The notes: a model not told the origin generated them from the letters alone. Counted from the first letter of the stretch, positions 44,891-53,347 are shown. The stretch: 64,000 nt of DNA from DATLZU01 sp035573855 (GCA_035573855.1 DATLZU010000011.1:62001-126000); one strand, 5' to 3'. Translations and numbers: made by a program.

Positions 44891-44980
44891 CGTGAAACGT
44901 ATCTCGTGAAGCGCATCATCGCTCATCTCGACAATTACTCCCGATCCAGGCGCTTCACGCTTCACGTTTCACGCTTCACG
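44891..44980. repeat. Inverted 7-mer arrays between ispA and hpnA
   Basis: Right arm GCTTCAC, GCTTCAC, GTTTCAC, GCTTCAC (44952-44979) faces a left arm (44891-44914). The left arm's complement reads GCTTCAC, GAGATAC, GTTTCAC. It sits immediately before the hpnA ATG and displaces any normal SD. The spacing is about 35 bases. Confidence 0.7.
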
Positions 44981-44985
44981 TATTT

Positions 44986-45969
44986 ATGAAGGCTCTCGTC
45001 ACCGGAGCGACCGGATTCGTCGGAGCGGCTGTGGTCCGCGCGCTGTTGGCGGCCGGTGTCGAGGTCCGGGTCCTGGCCCGACGCGGGAGCGATTTCACCA
45101 ACCTCCGCCGATTCAAGCTCGAACACGTGTATGGTGACCTGCGGGACCGGGAGTCCCTCCTCCGTGCTCTGTCCGGCTGCCAACAGCTCTACCACGTCGC
45201 CGCCCATTATGCGCTCTGGGCCAAGGATCCGTCGATCTTCTATGAGGTCAACGTTGCCGGCACCCGCAACCTGCTGGAAGCGGCCCGCGAGATCGGAACT
45301 GAGCGCATCGTGTACACCAGTACCATTGGCGCCATCGGGTTGCCGATCGGAGGAGGAATGGGAACGGAGGACACACCGGTGTCGCTCGACCAGATGGCGG
45401 GCCATTACAAGCGATCCAAGTACCTGGCCGAACAAGAAGCGCTCGCGTTCGCCCGCCAAGGGCTGCCGGTGGTCATCGTCAACCCCAGCGCGCCGGTCGG
45501 CGAAGGAGACGTCAAACCGACCCCGACGGGCCAAATCATCGTGGATTTCATGAAGGGCCGCATGTGGGCCTACATCGAGACCGGCATGAACCTCATCGAC
45601 GTGGACGACGTCGCCGCCGGACACCTGTTGGCGATGGAGCGCGGTCGCGTCGGTGAACGCTATATTCTCGGCAACCGAAACCTGACGCTGCGCGACGTGT
45701 TCGACATGCTCGCGAAGATCACCGGCGTCCGCGCTCCGTCGGTCAAATTGCCCCGCGGCGTCGTGCTGCCGCTGGCCTACTTGAATCTCGGGTTCTCCTA
45801 CTTGAGCGGCGTGCCGCCCCGCATCCCCCTCGACGGCGTCAAGATGGCCAAGTACAAGATGTACTATGATTGCGGCAAGGCGATCCGCGAGCTGGGCCTT
45901 CCGCAGACGCCCGTTGAGGTCGCCTTGGAAAAGGCGGTGAGGTGGTTTCGCGATCATGGCTACGCCTAG
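44986..45969 (+). CDS. hpnA: Hopanoid-associated sugar epimerase HpnA
   Basis: The 327-residue product is an extended short-chain dehydrogenase. It has the Rossmann loop MKALVTGATGFVGAAVVRAL and the catalytic pattern TSTIGAIG...YKRSKYLAE (Ser/Thr and YxxxK). NVAGTRNLLEAAREIG and ILGNRNLTLRDVFDMLAKI are typical of the HpnA subfamily of hopanoid clusters. Squalene-hopene cyclase is not in the window. A repeat array lies directly upstream, and the only SD candidate is weak. Confidence 0.88.
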   Translation: MKALVTGATGFVGAAVVRALLAAGVEVRVLARRGSDFTNLRRFKLEHVYGDLRDRESLLRALSGCQQLYHVAAHYALWAKDPSIFYEVNVAGTRNLLEAAREIGTERIVYTSTIGAIGLPIGGGMGTEDTPVSLDQMAGHYKRSKYLAEQEALAFARQGLPVVIVNPSAPVGEGDVKPTPTGQIIVDFMKGRMWAYIETGMNLIDVDDVAAGHLLAMERGRVGERYILGNRNLTLRDVFDMLAKITGVRAPSVKLPRGVVLPLAYLNLGFSYLSGVPPRIPLDGVKMAKYKMYYDCGKAIRELGLPQTPVEVALEKAVRWFRDHGYA

Positions 45970-45992
45970 CGCAAAGCGCGCTGTTTTAAACC

Positions 45993-46044
45993 CTGAGTTC
46001 TGAGTGTTGAGTTTTGCTCGAAGAGTTTCCACCTCAGAACTCAG
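45993..46044. repeat. Inverted 7-mer arrays between hpnA and the CruF-like gene
   Basis: CTGAGTTCTGAG (45993-46004) and its exact complement CTCAGAACTCAG (46033-46044) bracket 28 bases. The left side continues as TGAG every seven bases (CCCTGAG, TTCTGAG, TGTTGAG). A hairpin of 12 perfect pairs is possible just before the downstream start. Confidence 0.7.
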
Positions 46045-46055
46045 CGCCCGGAACT

Positions 46056-46895
46056 ATGGACACCCTGACCCTTCTGATCAAGACCGTCGAGCTCAGGCCG
46101 TACGTCTTCCTCTTTCTCGTCATCTTTTTTTTCTCAGCCAAGGCGCTGATCGGCGTGAAGCGGACGGGGTTGTTTTTCGGCGTCACCTGGGCCACCGCGT
46201 TCGCCTGCGAATTCAGTTCGACGCGGATCGGCGTTCCGTTCGGCCGATACTCCTACACAGGCGCGACAGTCGGCCAGGAGCTGTATCTCGCGGACATTCC
46301 CTTTATGGATTCGCTGTCCTTCACCTTCCTTCTCTACGCCAGTTATTGCCTTGCGCTGCTCTTTCTGCTGCCGACGCACCAGGGGAACCGGACCGGAAAG
46401 ACCGCCGCGACCAAGCGGATCTTGCCCCCCCTCGTGTTCGACCCGATCGTTCGATCGAGTTGGCCCACGCGCCTGCTCACCGCCCTGTTCTTCGCCTTCA
46501 TCGACGTCGTGATCGATCCGGTGGCGTTGAGAGGGGACCGCTGGTTTCTGGGCAAGATCTATGACTACCCCGACGCCGGCATTCACTTCGGCGTGCCGAT
46601 CGCCAACTACATCGGTTGGATGATCGTCGGACTTATCGCGCTGTCATTGTTCGTTTCGTGCGAGCGCGGGCTTCCCCCGCCGCCCGTTCGTCGGGACGAA
46701 TCGGTGACGCTTAAGCTGTTAGGAGGCTGCGGGCTTTATTATGGAGTACTAGCCTTCAACTTGTCGGTGACCTTCTGGATCGGCGAACCGTTGCTGGGCG
46801 TGACGGGCGTCTTGATCCATGTTCCGACCACCGTCTTGTTGCTCCTGCGTCTGTTCGGGCGAGCCCCCGCTACGCTGTCTCATGAGTGGCGGTAG
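46056..46895 (+). CDS. Carotenoid biosynthesis (CruF-like) membrane protein
   Basis: The 279-residue integral membrane protein fits the carotenoid biosynthesis/CruF (DUF422) family. It has FFGVTWATAFACEFSSTR, IPFMDSLSFTFLLYASYC, FAFIDVVIDPVALRGDRWFL, YGVPIANYIGWM-type sequence (here GVPIANYIGWMIV) and a hydrophobic C-terminus. CruF enzymes hydrate the psi end of gamma-carotene or C50 carotenoids. It lies downstream of ispA and hpnA on the same strand. Start chosen at 46056 (MDTLTLLI); upstream residues fall in the repeat array. Confidence 0.82.
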   Translation: MDTLTLLIKTVELRPYVFLFLVIFFFSAKALIGVKRTGLFFGVTWATAFACEFSSTRIGVPFGRYSYTGATVGQELYLADIPFMDSLSFTFLLYASYCLALLFLLPTHQGNRTGKTAATKRILPPLVFDPIVRSSWPTRLLTALFFAFIDVVIDPVALRGDRWFLGKIYDYPDAGIHFGVPIANYIGWMIVGLIALSLFVSCERGLPPPPVRRDESVTLKLLGGCGLYYGVLAFNLSVTFWIGEPLLGVTGVLIHVPTTVLLLLRLFGRAPATLSHEWR

Positions 46896-46937
46896 CACCT
46901 CAGAGCTTGTATACTGCGGAAGAAGCGCGGAGGTGCG

Positions 46938-47558
46938 ATGAAGACGCGATCTAAACTGCTCGTGATCCTGTTCCTCTTCGTCGCCACGCTGGCGGGTGTG
47001 CTGGGCTGGGTTGGATACCGGTCGTTCAAGACCGGCTTCAGCGCGAAGGCCGAGCCCCATGCGCTGGAAGTCTTGTTGGCCCGCCAGATTCGGCGCCTGG
47101 CCATCCCCATCGAGCAACGCCACGCACCCAATCCGGTGCCGCCCAGCCCGGAGGCACTAGCCGAGGCGCGCGCGCATTTCGCGGATCATTGCGCCACCTG
47201 TCACGCGAATGACGGCAGCGGGAAGACCCCGATCGGACAGAACGTGTACCCCAAGGCCCCAGACCTGCGTTTGAAGGAGACGCAATCCTTGTCCGACGGC
47301 GAGTTGTTTTTCATCATCCACAACGGGATTCGGTTTACCGCCATGCCGGCATGGGGTTCGGGCGATCCTGATAAGGACCTCGACAGTTGGAAGCTGGTTC
47401 ATTTCATCCGGCACCTGCCGGACCTCACACCCGAGGAATTGCAAGAGATGAAGGCGTTGAACCCAAAGACGAAAAAAGAACTGGAGCAAGAGGCGGCCTT
47501 CGACCGTTTTCTGGAAGGCGAGGACGCGCCCGCGCCGGCCTCCTCGCATCGCCATTGA
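46938..47558 (+). CDS. Membrane-anchored monohaem c-type cytochrome
   Basis: The 206-residue product has an N-terminal signal anchor (LLVILFLFVATLAGVLGWVG). One haem c site, HCATCHAND, follows about residues 84-92, with a distal Met in FTAMPAWGSG. The C-terminal EELQEMKALNPKTKKELEQE is highly charged and helical. The domain resembles cytochrome cbb3 subunit or DUF-type periplasmic cytochromes. It is followed 23 bp later by a copper-site-free DUF5666-like gene. Confidence 0.87.
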   Translation: MKTRSKLLVILFLFVATLAGVLGWVGYRSFKTGFSAKAEPHALEVLLARQIRRLAIPIEQRHAPNPVPPSPEALAEARAHFADHCATCHANDGSGKTPIGQNVYPKAPDLRLKETQSLSDGELFFIIHNGIRFTAMPAWGSGDPDKDLDSWKLVHFIRHLPDLTPEELQEMKALNPKTKKELEQEAAFDRFLEGEDAPAPASSHRH

Positions 47559-47581
47559 CGTGCTCTGGAAGGAGGTGCCCG

Positions 47582-47893
47582 TTGGCGAAGTTGATCATCG
47601 GCCTGCTGGTGTCGTACCTGGCTGTCGCAGGGGTCAAGGCCTGGGCCCATGGGGGCGGCGAGCATGTGCTCGGAACGGTAACCGCGATCGACGGCGGCCG
47701 CATCGAGGTTAAGACTCCCAAAGGCAGCACAGTGTCGGTGCGCCTGACCGACAAGACTCAATATCGGACCAAGGGTCAGGCTGGCGCCCAGGAAAGGCCT
47801 CAAGTGGGCGACCGGGTCGTGATCGAAACCATCGGGGACGGCCAGGCACTGACGGCGACGGAAGTGCGGTTCGCCAGGCAGAAGGGTAAATAA
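47582..47893 (+). CDS. Small periplasmic DUF5666-like protein
   Basis: This is a 103-residue exported protein. GGAGG lies 6 bp before a TTG that I take as the start, since translation from there gives a clean signal peptide (KLIIGLLVSYLAVAGVKAWA, followed by HGGGEHV). The mature part, GTVTAIDGGRIEVKTPKGS and VRLTDKTQYRTKG with VGDRVVIET, resembles DUF5666/OB-like small barrels found near cytochromes and copper genes. The biochemical role is unknown. Confidence 0.75.
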   Translation: MAKLIIGLLVSYLAVAGVKAWAHGGGEHVLGTVTAIDGGRIEVKTPKGSTVSVRLTDKTQYRTKGQAGAQERPQVGDRVVIETIGDGQALTATEVRFARQKGK

Positions 47894-47912
47894 GCCACTT
47901 AACCGAGGCGGA

Positions 47913-48314
47913 ATGAGGGCGTTGCTGATCCGTTTCCTCGTCACCGGTGTCGCGGTGTTTTTGGCCATCACGATCGTACCGGGCATCGACGCGCAGAGTC
48001 TTTCCGCCGGTCTCGCCGCGATCCTCCTGCTGTCGCTGCTGAACGCGGCGGTCAGACCCGTCCTTTATCTGTTTTCGCTTCCGCTTATTATCCTCTCGCT
48101 CGGCCTCTTCATGGTGATCATCAACGCACTCCTCCTGCAATTGGTGGGATGGCTGGTGAAAGGGTTCGTCGTGGAGGGATTCTGGGCGTCGGTGTGGGGC
48201 GCCCTGCTGATCAGTATCGTCAGCTTTATTCTGAACCTCTGGATCAACGAGCAGGGGAGCGTCGAGTTGGTGATTCATCGGTCCCGACCGCCGCGCATCG
48301 TGAACCCGGACTAG
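47913..48314 (+). CDS. Phage-holin-family-4 (YvlD-like) membrane protein
   Basis: The 133-residue protein has four hydrophobic spans and the family landmarks AITIVPGIDAQSL, LSLLNAAVRPVLYLFSLPL and ILSLGLFMVIINALLLQL. The family name comes from phage holins, but YvlD-type members are ordinary chromosomal envelope proteins of unknown function. It begins 19 bp after the preceding gene on the same strand. Nothing around it looks phage-derived. Confidence 0.85.
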   Translation: MRALLIRFLVTGVAVFLAITIVPGIDAQSLSAGLAAILLLSLLNAAVRPVLYLFSLPLIILSLGLFMVIINALLLQLVGWLVKGFVVEGFWASVWGALLISIVSFILNLWINEQGSVELVIHRSRPPRIVNPD

Positions 48315-48363
48315 CAATGGACGGTCCCCGCTGCTACAATGCGGCTCCCATCTCGAGAGACCT

Positions 48364-50187
48364 GTGGTGGTGACGCCGTCGGCCGAACAGACCAAAGTCT
48401 CGCAAGAGACCCATCTCCAGCGAACCTTGACGTCGGTCCTTAACGACTTGCCGGTGGACGCAGCGTTGGCCGCGATTTTTCACCGCGAGAAAGGCCCGCT
48501 CGTGGCCCAAGTCTATCGAGGATTCACGCCGCGGGACGTTCAAGCCATCATCAGGACCCTCTCCGTGCCGGAGACCTCGTTCCCACAGCCCTCGTCTCCT
48601 GAAGAACCGGACGGCTCCCGAACCATTCGCCTCCGGTTGATCACCCCCGGCGCCAAGTCCTTGCTGGCTGCACCGCTGCGTTACCGCCAGCGGACGTACG
48701 GCTATTTGGTCATCGGACGGAAAGAGAGCGTGTCTTTCGCCAAAAAAGAAAAATCGCTCATCGAGACCGCCAGCGAGGAGATCACCAAAGCGCTGGAGCG
48801 CGAAGTCCTCTTCGACAACTCCGTGGTCCTGAGCCGACCGCTCGTCGCTCAGGAACCGCTGACCGCCCCGGCAGGAGCCGACCTGCTGGCAGCCTCGCCC
48901 TCGCGCGCCACGCCGGAGATGCAGGAACAAGTGGGCGCGGTGCTGGGAGAGATAGCGCCGCTGCTGCCATACGATCGCGCCTGGGTCTGTTGCTATGATC
49001 CGCTGGTGGGCAGCGTGGAAGTCATCGCCATCGCCGGAGATCAGAAAGGGGAACATAAGAAGGATCTCCGGCCCGGCCAGCGGCTCGCGCTCGACGCGTC
49101 GGCGGCCGGGTGGGCTGTGCGCCACCGCAAACCGCGCGTGGATCACGACCTAGCCTCCACGCAGGGTCGTTTTGTCGACCACAAGCACCTCTATAAGGAC
49201 CGGTTTCGCTCCTCGTTGGTCGTGCCCTTCTTCGTCCGCGGGCAGGTCGGGGGCACCCTGACGCTCGCTTCCAAAGAATCGGCCGTCTATTCCGTCGCTG
49301 ATGCTTGCGTGCTCGAACCCGCCATGCTGAAGTTGATCGAGATCTTTCAACACCCGCCGGCCAGCCAACTGGCCAAACCGCAGGAAGCGGCTTCGGGGGA
49401 TGGTCAGATCGCCGCCCCAGCCGCACCGGCTCCTTCCGAACCCATGATCCGGAAACAAGAGCGGCAAGCGGCGATCGGCGAGTTCAGCGCCTTCCTGGCG
49501 ACGGAAATACGAGAACCTTTGGCCTCTATCCGAGCCCAACTTGAAGAAGTGACAAGCGAGGGTGTTCTGGATTTCGATCCGCAGACGCGGGTGGAGAACG
49601 CCATGCGCGATCTTATCCGGATCGAAGCCATTCTGAACGAGATCCTGGATTTCGCCAAGCCGTTGGAGTTAAACCGGCGGCTCTGCCGCGTGCCGGAAAT
49701 CATCGAAAACGCGCTGACCGTGGTAGCCACGGAACTGGAAGTCACCCGCATTCACGTCACCAAGGACTATGCGTCCCACGTTAGCCCGGTCCGGTGCGAT
49801 GAAGCCAAAATGCAGCAGGTATTTCTGAGCATCTTCAAGAACGCCCTCGAAGCCATGACGCCCGGCGGCCACTTGGAGATCCAGGTGGCGAATCAGCGGG
49901 CCGGTCGCCATCAGGAGGTTCAGATCCTGATCAAGAACGACGGCGCTCCGATCCCGACGGAACACGTTGGCAAGGTCTTCGAACCCTTTTTCACCACCAA
50001 ACGGTCGGGAACTGGACTCGGGTTGGCGACGGTCAAGAAAATCGTCGAGGAACATCAGGGACACATTTCTATCGCCAGCGGGCCCGGGCAGGGCACCACC
50101 GTCATTATCCGGCTCCCGGCCGCCGGAAGAACCGGTGCTTATCGCCACCGAGGCCGGGGCCGGCGGCCCTCCCGGCGAGCTCATTAA
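48364..50187 (+). CDS. GAF-domain sensor kinase-like protein lacking the phospho-acceptor His
   Basis: The 607-residue cytoplasmic protein has a GAF-like N-terminal region (about 20-160) and a second GAF region (about 185-330). A Pro/Ala linker and a HisKA/HATPase pair follow. The ATPase part has N-box FKNALEAM, KNDGAPIP, FEPFFTTKRSGTGLGLATVK and the late QGTTVIIRLP. The dimerisation helix reads GEFSAFLATEIREPLASI. Thr380 stands where kinases have the phospho-acceptor His (AHEIRNP-type), and G1 has Asn in place of Asp. It starts with GTG and no response-regulator gene is adjacent. It may be a pseudokinase acting by ATP binding or partner control. Confidence 0.85.
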   Translation: MVVTPSAEQTKVSQETHLQRTLTSVLNDLPVDAALAAIFHREKGPLVAQVYRGFTPRDVQAIIRTLSVPETSFPQPSSPEEPDGSRTIRLRLITPGAKSLLAAPLRYRQRTYGYLVIGRKESVSFAKKEKSLIETASEEITKALEREVLFDNSVVLSRPLVAQEPLTAPAGADLLAASPSRATPEMQEQVGAVLGEIAPLLPYDRAWVCCYDPLVGSVEVIAIAGDQKGEHKKDLRPGQRLALDASAAGWAVRHRKPRVDHDLASTQGRFVDHKHLYKDRFRSSLVVPFFVRGQVGGTLTLASKESAVYSVADACVLEPAMLKLIEIFQHPPASQLAKPQEAASGDGQIAAPAAPAPSEPMIRKQERQAAIGEFSAFLATEIREPLASIRAQLEEVTSEGVLDFDPQTRVENAMRDLIRIEAILNEILDFAKPLELNRRLCRVPEIIENALTVVATELEVTRIHVTKDYASHVSPVRCDEAKMQQVFLSIFKNALEAMTPGGHLEIQVANQRAGRHQEVQILIKNDGAPIPTEHVGKVFEPFFTTKRSGTGLGLATVKKIVEEHQGHISIASGPGQGTTVIIRLPAAGRTGAYRHRGRGRRPSRRAH

Positions 50188-50221
50188 ACCAACACGTCCG
50201 CGAAGCCGCCGTGGCCTCCTC

Positions 50222-50250
50222 TTGACACGATCAGGGTGAGACGCTATGAT
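50222..50250 (+). promoter_or_regulatory. Sigma70 promoter of the small exported protein gene
   Basis: TTGACA (50222-50227) and TATGAT (50245-50250) are separated by exactly 17 bp. Initiation would fall near 50257, leaving a leader of about 64 bases before the ATG with SD AAAAAAGGAG. Confidence 0.85.
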
Positions 50251-50320
50251 GCCCGCCGCTTGATCGGTTCTTATGCGCTACATGTCGTTCAGCCACCTTC
50301 TTCAAAAAAGGAGTAGGGGT

Positions 50321-50689
50321 ATGAAGCTCTTAATCGGCACTGTTGCTGCGCTGTCGGGTGTCCTGTTCGTGCTGTCGTTGGCTTCTGCCAATCCGGCGCT
50401 GCTGCCCAAGCATCCCGGATATCCGGCAAAGGAGGCTGTGAGCCCGGTGACTGGCCAACCGTTGGCCAATGACCCGGGCCAGACCAACGCAACGGGTGAG
50501 AAGGCGGTCCTCGAATCGGCGGCGTTCGACGATAAGCACGTGAAACAAAACCTGCAGGATCCAAACAACCAGCGGATCACGAAGAAGGAAGGCGCCGGTC
50601 GACTCCCGGCGGTCCAGGGTCCGCAGATTAAGATTGAGCCCCCAGTGCAGTCGGCTACCAAGATCGGGGCCGATCGCCAAATTCCGTAA
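50321..50689 (+). CDS. Small exported hydrophilic protein of unknown function
   Basis: The 122-residue product begins with a signal peptide (MKLLIGTVAALSGVLFVLSL, cleavage near ASA-NP). The mature part is Pro, Lys and Gln rich (LLPKHPGYPAKEAVSPVTGQ, VKQNLQDPNNQRITKKEGAG). It has no cysteines and no recognised domain, and may be intrinsically disordered. A strong SD, a consensus promoter 71 bp upstream and a strong terminator immediately downstream make it a single-gene unit that could be highly expressed. Confidence 0.8.
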   Translation: MKLLIGTVAALSGVLFVLSLASANPALLPKHPGYPAKEAVSPVTGQPLANDPGQTNATGEKAVLESAAFDDKHVKQNLQDPNNQRITKKEGAGRLPAVQGPQIKIEPPVQSATKIGADRQIP

Positions 50690-50708
50690 CCATCGTTTCC
50701 AATTTGCA

Positions 50709-50747
50709 AGCGGGGCCCTGTCGACCGACAGGGCCCCGCTTTTTTTC
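50709..50747 (+). terminator. Intrinsic terminator
   Basis: A perfect inverted repeat, AGCGGGGCCCTGTCG and CGACAGGGCCCCGCT, has a two-base spacer (50709-50740). It is followed by a run of T (50740-50746). It lies 20 bp after the stop of the 50321 gene, and the broken glycosylase gene ends just beyond on the other strand. Confidence 0.92.
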
Positions 50748-50748
50748 G

Positions 50749-51200
50749 CTACCCGTTCGCTGCGAGCCGACTTCGGTCCCGCGTAGGCCACACCGATTCT
50801 CGGATAGGCCGCGATTCGGTCTCTCGACCATCGATCTCCTCGATCCAGAGCATCCGGCCTTGCGTGAGATCGAGCCGGTTGAAACGGCGGTCGATCCGCA
50901 GCGCGCGGCACACATGCCCAGGGCCGTCCACCAGACCGGTGTGCAATTCGATTGCCCGGATCAACACCGCAGCCGGATAGCCTTCCCGTTCGGTCACCAC
51001 GTTCAGGCAGTGATGCAGACCGTAAATCAAGACATAGGCGACGCCCGATCCTCCGGCCCAACGTAGGCCTCCACCTCGACGATCTTCCCGGCAATCTTTC
51101 CCTCCTCGTTCTCTCGCACCAGATATTTGCCCAGGAGCGACCGGGCCACCTGCAACGTCGGGCGGTCGAAATAGGCGCAAGGAAGTATCGTGCGTACCAT
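50749..51200 (-). pseudogene. 3-methyladenine DNA glycosylase (AAG/MPG family), frameshifted and internally deleted
   Basis: AAG enzymes excise alkylated purines. Translation from the ATG at 51200 gives MVRTILPCAYFDRPTLQVAR and the catalytic-Glu segment IVEVEAYVGPEDRAS, then stops. The next family block, AYVLIYGLHHCLNVVTEREG with LVDGPGHVCRAL, appears in another frame. The roughly 20 residues normally between them (RGRTPRN...MFGPPG) are missing, so a deletion and a frame change coincide near 51040. The C-terminal PRIGVAYAGPKSARSE lies in a third frame near 50800. The gene therefore has at least two lesions and should not give active enzyme unless the assembly is wrong here. Confidence 0.8.
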
Positions 51201-51286
51201 CTCCTTCACAAGGGCTCGAGCGGCGGCGACGCGCGTGAACAGTGTGATTGGTGACGGCTCGCGATGCTTCCCTTTCGCGCGTCGAA

Positions 51287-53347
51287 CTAAAAATACCACG
51301 CCAGCCCACCCATCACGAAGCGAGGATTCCCCGGAACGAAATGGATGTCATGGACCGGCGCCGCTTCGTTCGGGAGCCGGGATTCGAACGCAAAAACCGC
51401 TTGTTCCCATTTCGTATTGAACAGATTCTGGACAAACAGAAACGCTTCCATCCGGCCGTACGGCAACTTGATGGGGAGTCGGTACCGTTCGCTCACGTCG
51501 AATACGAGCCACGACGGCGCCTTGACGCTGCGGTCTTCGATCAGCGGTCGGATGCCAAGATAGGTCGCCTGTACTTGCGACGTCAGGCCTTCTGGCCAGT
51601 GAAGCAGCACCGAGCCGTAGGCCGTGTATTCGGGAGCGAGAGGAATCGCATCGCCGTTCCGAAATTCGGCCTGAGTCCAAGTCACGCTGCCGTTGAAATA
51701 CAGCGGACCCCACACTTGCCCGCGGGCCGCGGCCTCGATGCCATGGCGCCGCGTCGCGCCCCGGATTTCGGTCGTCCCCTCGTCGCCCACAAAGACCAAC
51801 TCCTGCTTCAGATCCAGAGCCCAGGCCGTGGCGATCAGTTCTATCCCCTCAGGTCCCCAGGGCCTTGAGCGCAGCCCGACCTCATAGGTCTTGGCCCGCG
51901 CGAGCGGGGATGAAGCGGGAGCCACGGCCGACCGCGCGTCATTACTGTGAAAACCTTCTCCGTAGTTGACAAACAGTTCCGTAGCGAGCCAGGGTCCCAG
52001 AACAAGGTTGGCTTTCGGCAAGACCAGACCGGAGGTCGTCCGTCCCGCCGGTCGCTCGGAGCAATCGGGACAACGATTTCGGACGTTGAACGTAAAGACT
52101 TCGCTGCGCACCCCGCCTCCCAGGCGCAGCCACGGCGTCGGTTGAATGTCCGCTTTGACAAACGGTGCATAGGAAGCTTCCTGGATAGCGCTATCGACCG
52201 TATCGCCGAGTGGCGCCCGCCTGATCTGCCGCCCGAGCCGCGCGTGAATGGTGTCCACACGGCTTTGGATGCCGATCGTGGCGGCAGCAGGGACATCGAG
52301 CAGCGTTCCCGCTTGCCGGTATCCCACATCACCGCCGTAAAGGACCCGTCGGTCGGACTGCAGGATTCCGTCTCCGTTTACCGGATTATGTAAAAAGAAC
52401 GTGAAGTTGCTATAAAGGTCGAATTTGTAATACTGGACATAGGCATTCGCGAAGAAGCGCCCCCCTGCGGTCGTATCGAAATGATAATTGAGCTGGGCGG
52501 TGCCGCGGATCGTTTTTCCCCCCTCGGAAGGATCGATCGCCCCAAAGCGATCGAGCGATCCATCCTGCACCGCTCGTAGGGGAATCTCCCCGGAGCCATT
52601 CCACTGCGCTTTATGGAAGGTGCCGGTCAGACTAAGTTCGTCCCGGCCAAGCGGATTCAACGTGGCCTTTCCCAGCAGATTTCCGCGGAAATACCGATTG
52701 TCATGGAGAAACGGTCCATTGGTATAGTAGGTCTCTCCCGCGAACAGGGTTCGGACCTTCTCCTTCGTCGGGGACAACATGAGCAAATGCCTCTGGGTAT
52801 CGAACTGACCGCCAGCCAGTTGCACGACACCCTCCCTGACCACGTCCTTGGTTCTGAAATTCACCGCCCCGGCGGTTGCGAAATCTCCGAATTCGGGCAG
52901 GTAGGCACCCTTATAAACCTCCAGTCCCTCAATCGTTTCCGGAATAATGAAATTCAGGTCGGTATAGCCTTGGCCGTGCGCATGGCTCCGGAGGTTGATC
53001 GGCATCCCGTCGGTGAAAAAGGCGACATCCGTTCCATGGTCCGCATCGAAGCCGCGCAAAAAATATTGATCGGCCTTTCCTGCGCCGCCGGAATGCTCGA
53101 CCGTGATGAAGCCGGGAATCAAGCGCAACACCTGCGCCGGCCGTCCTTGCGGCTGCAACAGATACTCTTTGTCGGGGATGAACTGTTGGGAGGAGGCAGC
53201 GATCGGTCGGTCGGTTATCACCGCCACTTCCGGCACGGTCACGTCCGGCGCATCGGGATCGTGCGCGAAGGATGAAATGGGGGAAAAGAGGCCGAGCGTC
53301 GCAGCCGCAACAGAAATTTGTGCTCGGTAAAGAATATGCTGGATCAT
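51287..53347 (-). CDS. TonB-dependent outer-membrane receptor (putative nickel or metal uptake)
   Basis: The 686-residue protein has a signal peptide (ISVAAATLGLFSPISSFA). A plug domain follows with VLRLIPGFITVEHSGGAGKA, DQYFLRGFDADHGTDVAFF and VYKGAYLPEFGDFATAGAVN. The long beta-barrel ends ...GGLAWYF, with the terminal Phe recognised by the BAM complex. A His-containing plug loop (RSHAHGQGYTD) and its position directly after DUF3842 and nikR suggest a nickel or other metal-chelate substrate. I chose the ATG at 53347. Its SD (AAAGGAG) lies in the loop of a hairpin whose stem abuts the start. There is no TonB box I would assert. Confidence 0.88.
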   Translation of the reverse strand: MIQHILYRAQISVAAATLGLFSPISSFAHDPDAPDVTVPEVAVITDRPIAASSQQFIPDKEYLLQPQGRPAQVLRLIPGFITVEHSGGAGKADQYFLRGFDADHGTDVAFFTDGMPINLRSHAHGQGYTDLNFIIPETIEGLEVYKGAYLPEFGDFATAGAVNFRTKDVVREGVVQLAGGQFDTQRHLLMLSPTKEKVRTLFAGETYYTNGPFLHDNRYFRGNLLGKATLNPLGRDELSLTGTFHKAQWNGSGEIPLRAVQDGSLDRFGAIDPSEGGKTIRGTAQLNYHFDTTAGGRFFANAYVQYYKFDLYSNFTFFLHNPVNGDGILQSDRRVLYGGDVGYRQAGTLLDVPAAATIGIQSRVDTIHARLGRQIRRAPLGDTVDSAIQEASYAPFVKADIQPTPWLRLGGGVRSEVFTFNVRNRCPDCSERPAGRTTSGLVLPKANLVLGPWLATELFVNYGEGFHSNDARSAVAPASSPLARAKTYEVGLRSRPWGPEGIELIATAWALDLKQELVFVGDEGTTEIRGATRRHGIEAAARGQVWGPLYFNGSVTWTQAEFRNGDAIPLAPEYTAYGSVLLHWPEGLTSQVQATYLGIRPLIEDRSVKAPSWLVFDVSERYRLPIKLPYGRMEAFLFVQNLFNTKWEQAVFAFESRLPNEAAPVHDIHFVPGNPRFVMGGLAWYF

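Noticed and set aside
47913..48314. Phage holin as evidence of a prophage
   Set aside because: The family 4 holin-like protein is a common chromosomal YvlD-type gene, and no phage genes surround it.
50330..51094. A 254-codon minus-strand open frame across the terminator
   Set aside because: It is antisense to the small exported protein and terminator. Only a short piece (PRIGVAYAG) is protein-like, and that belongs to the broken glycosylase.
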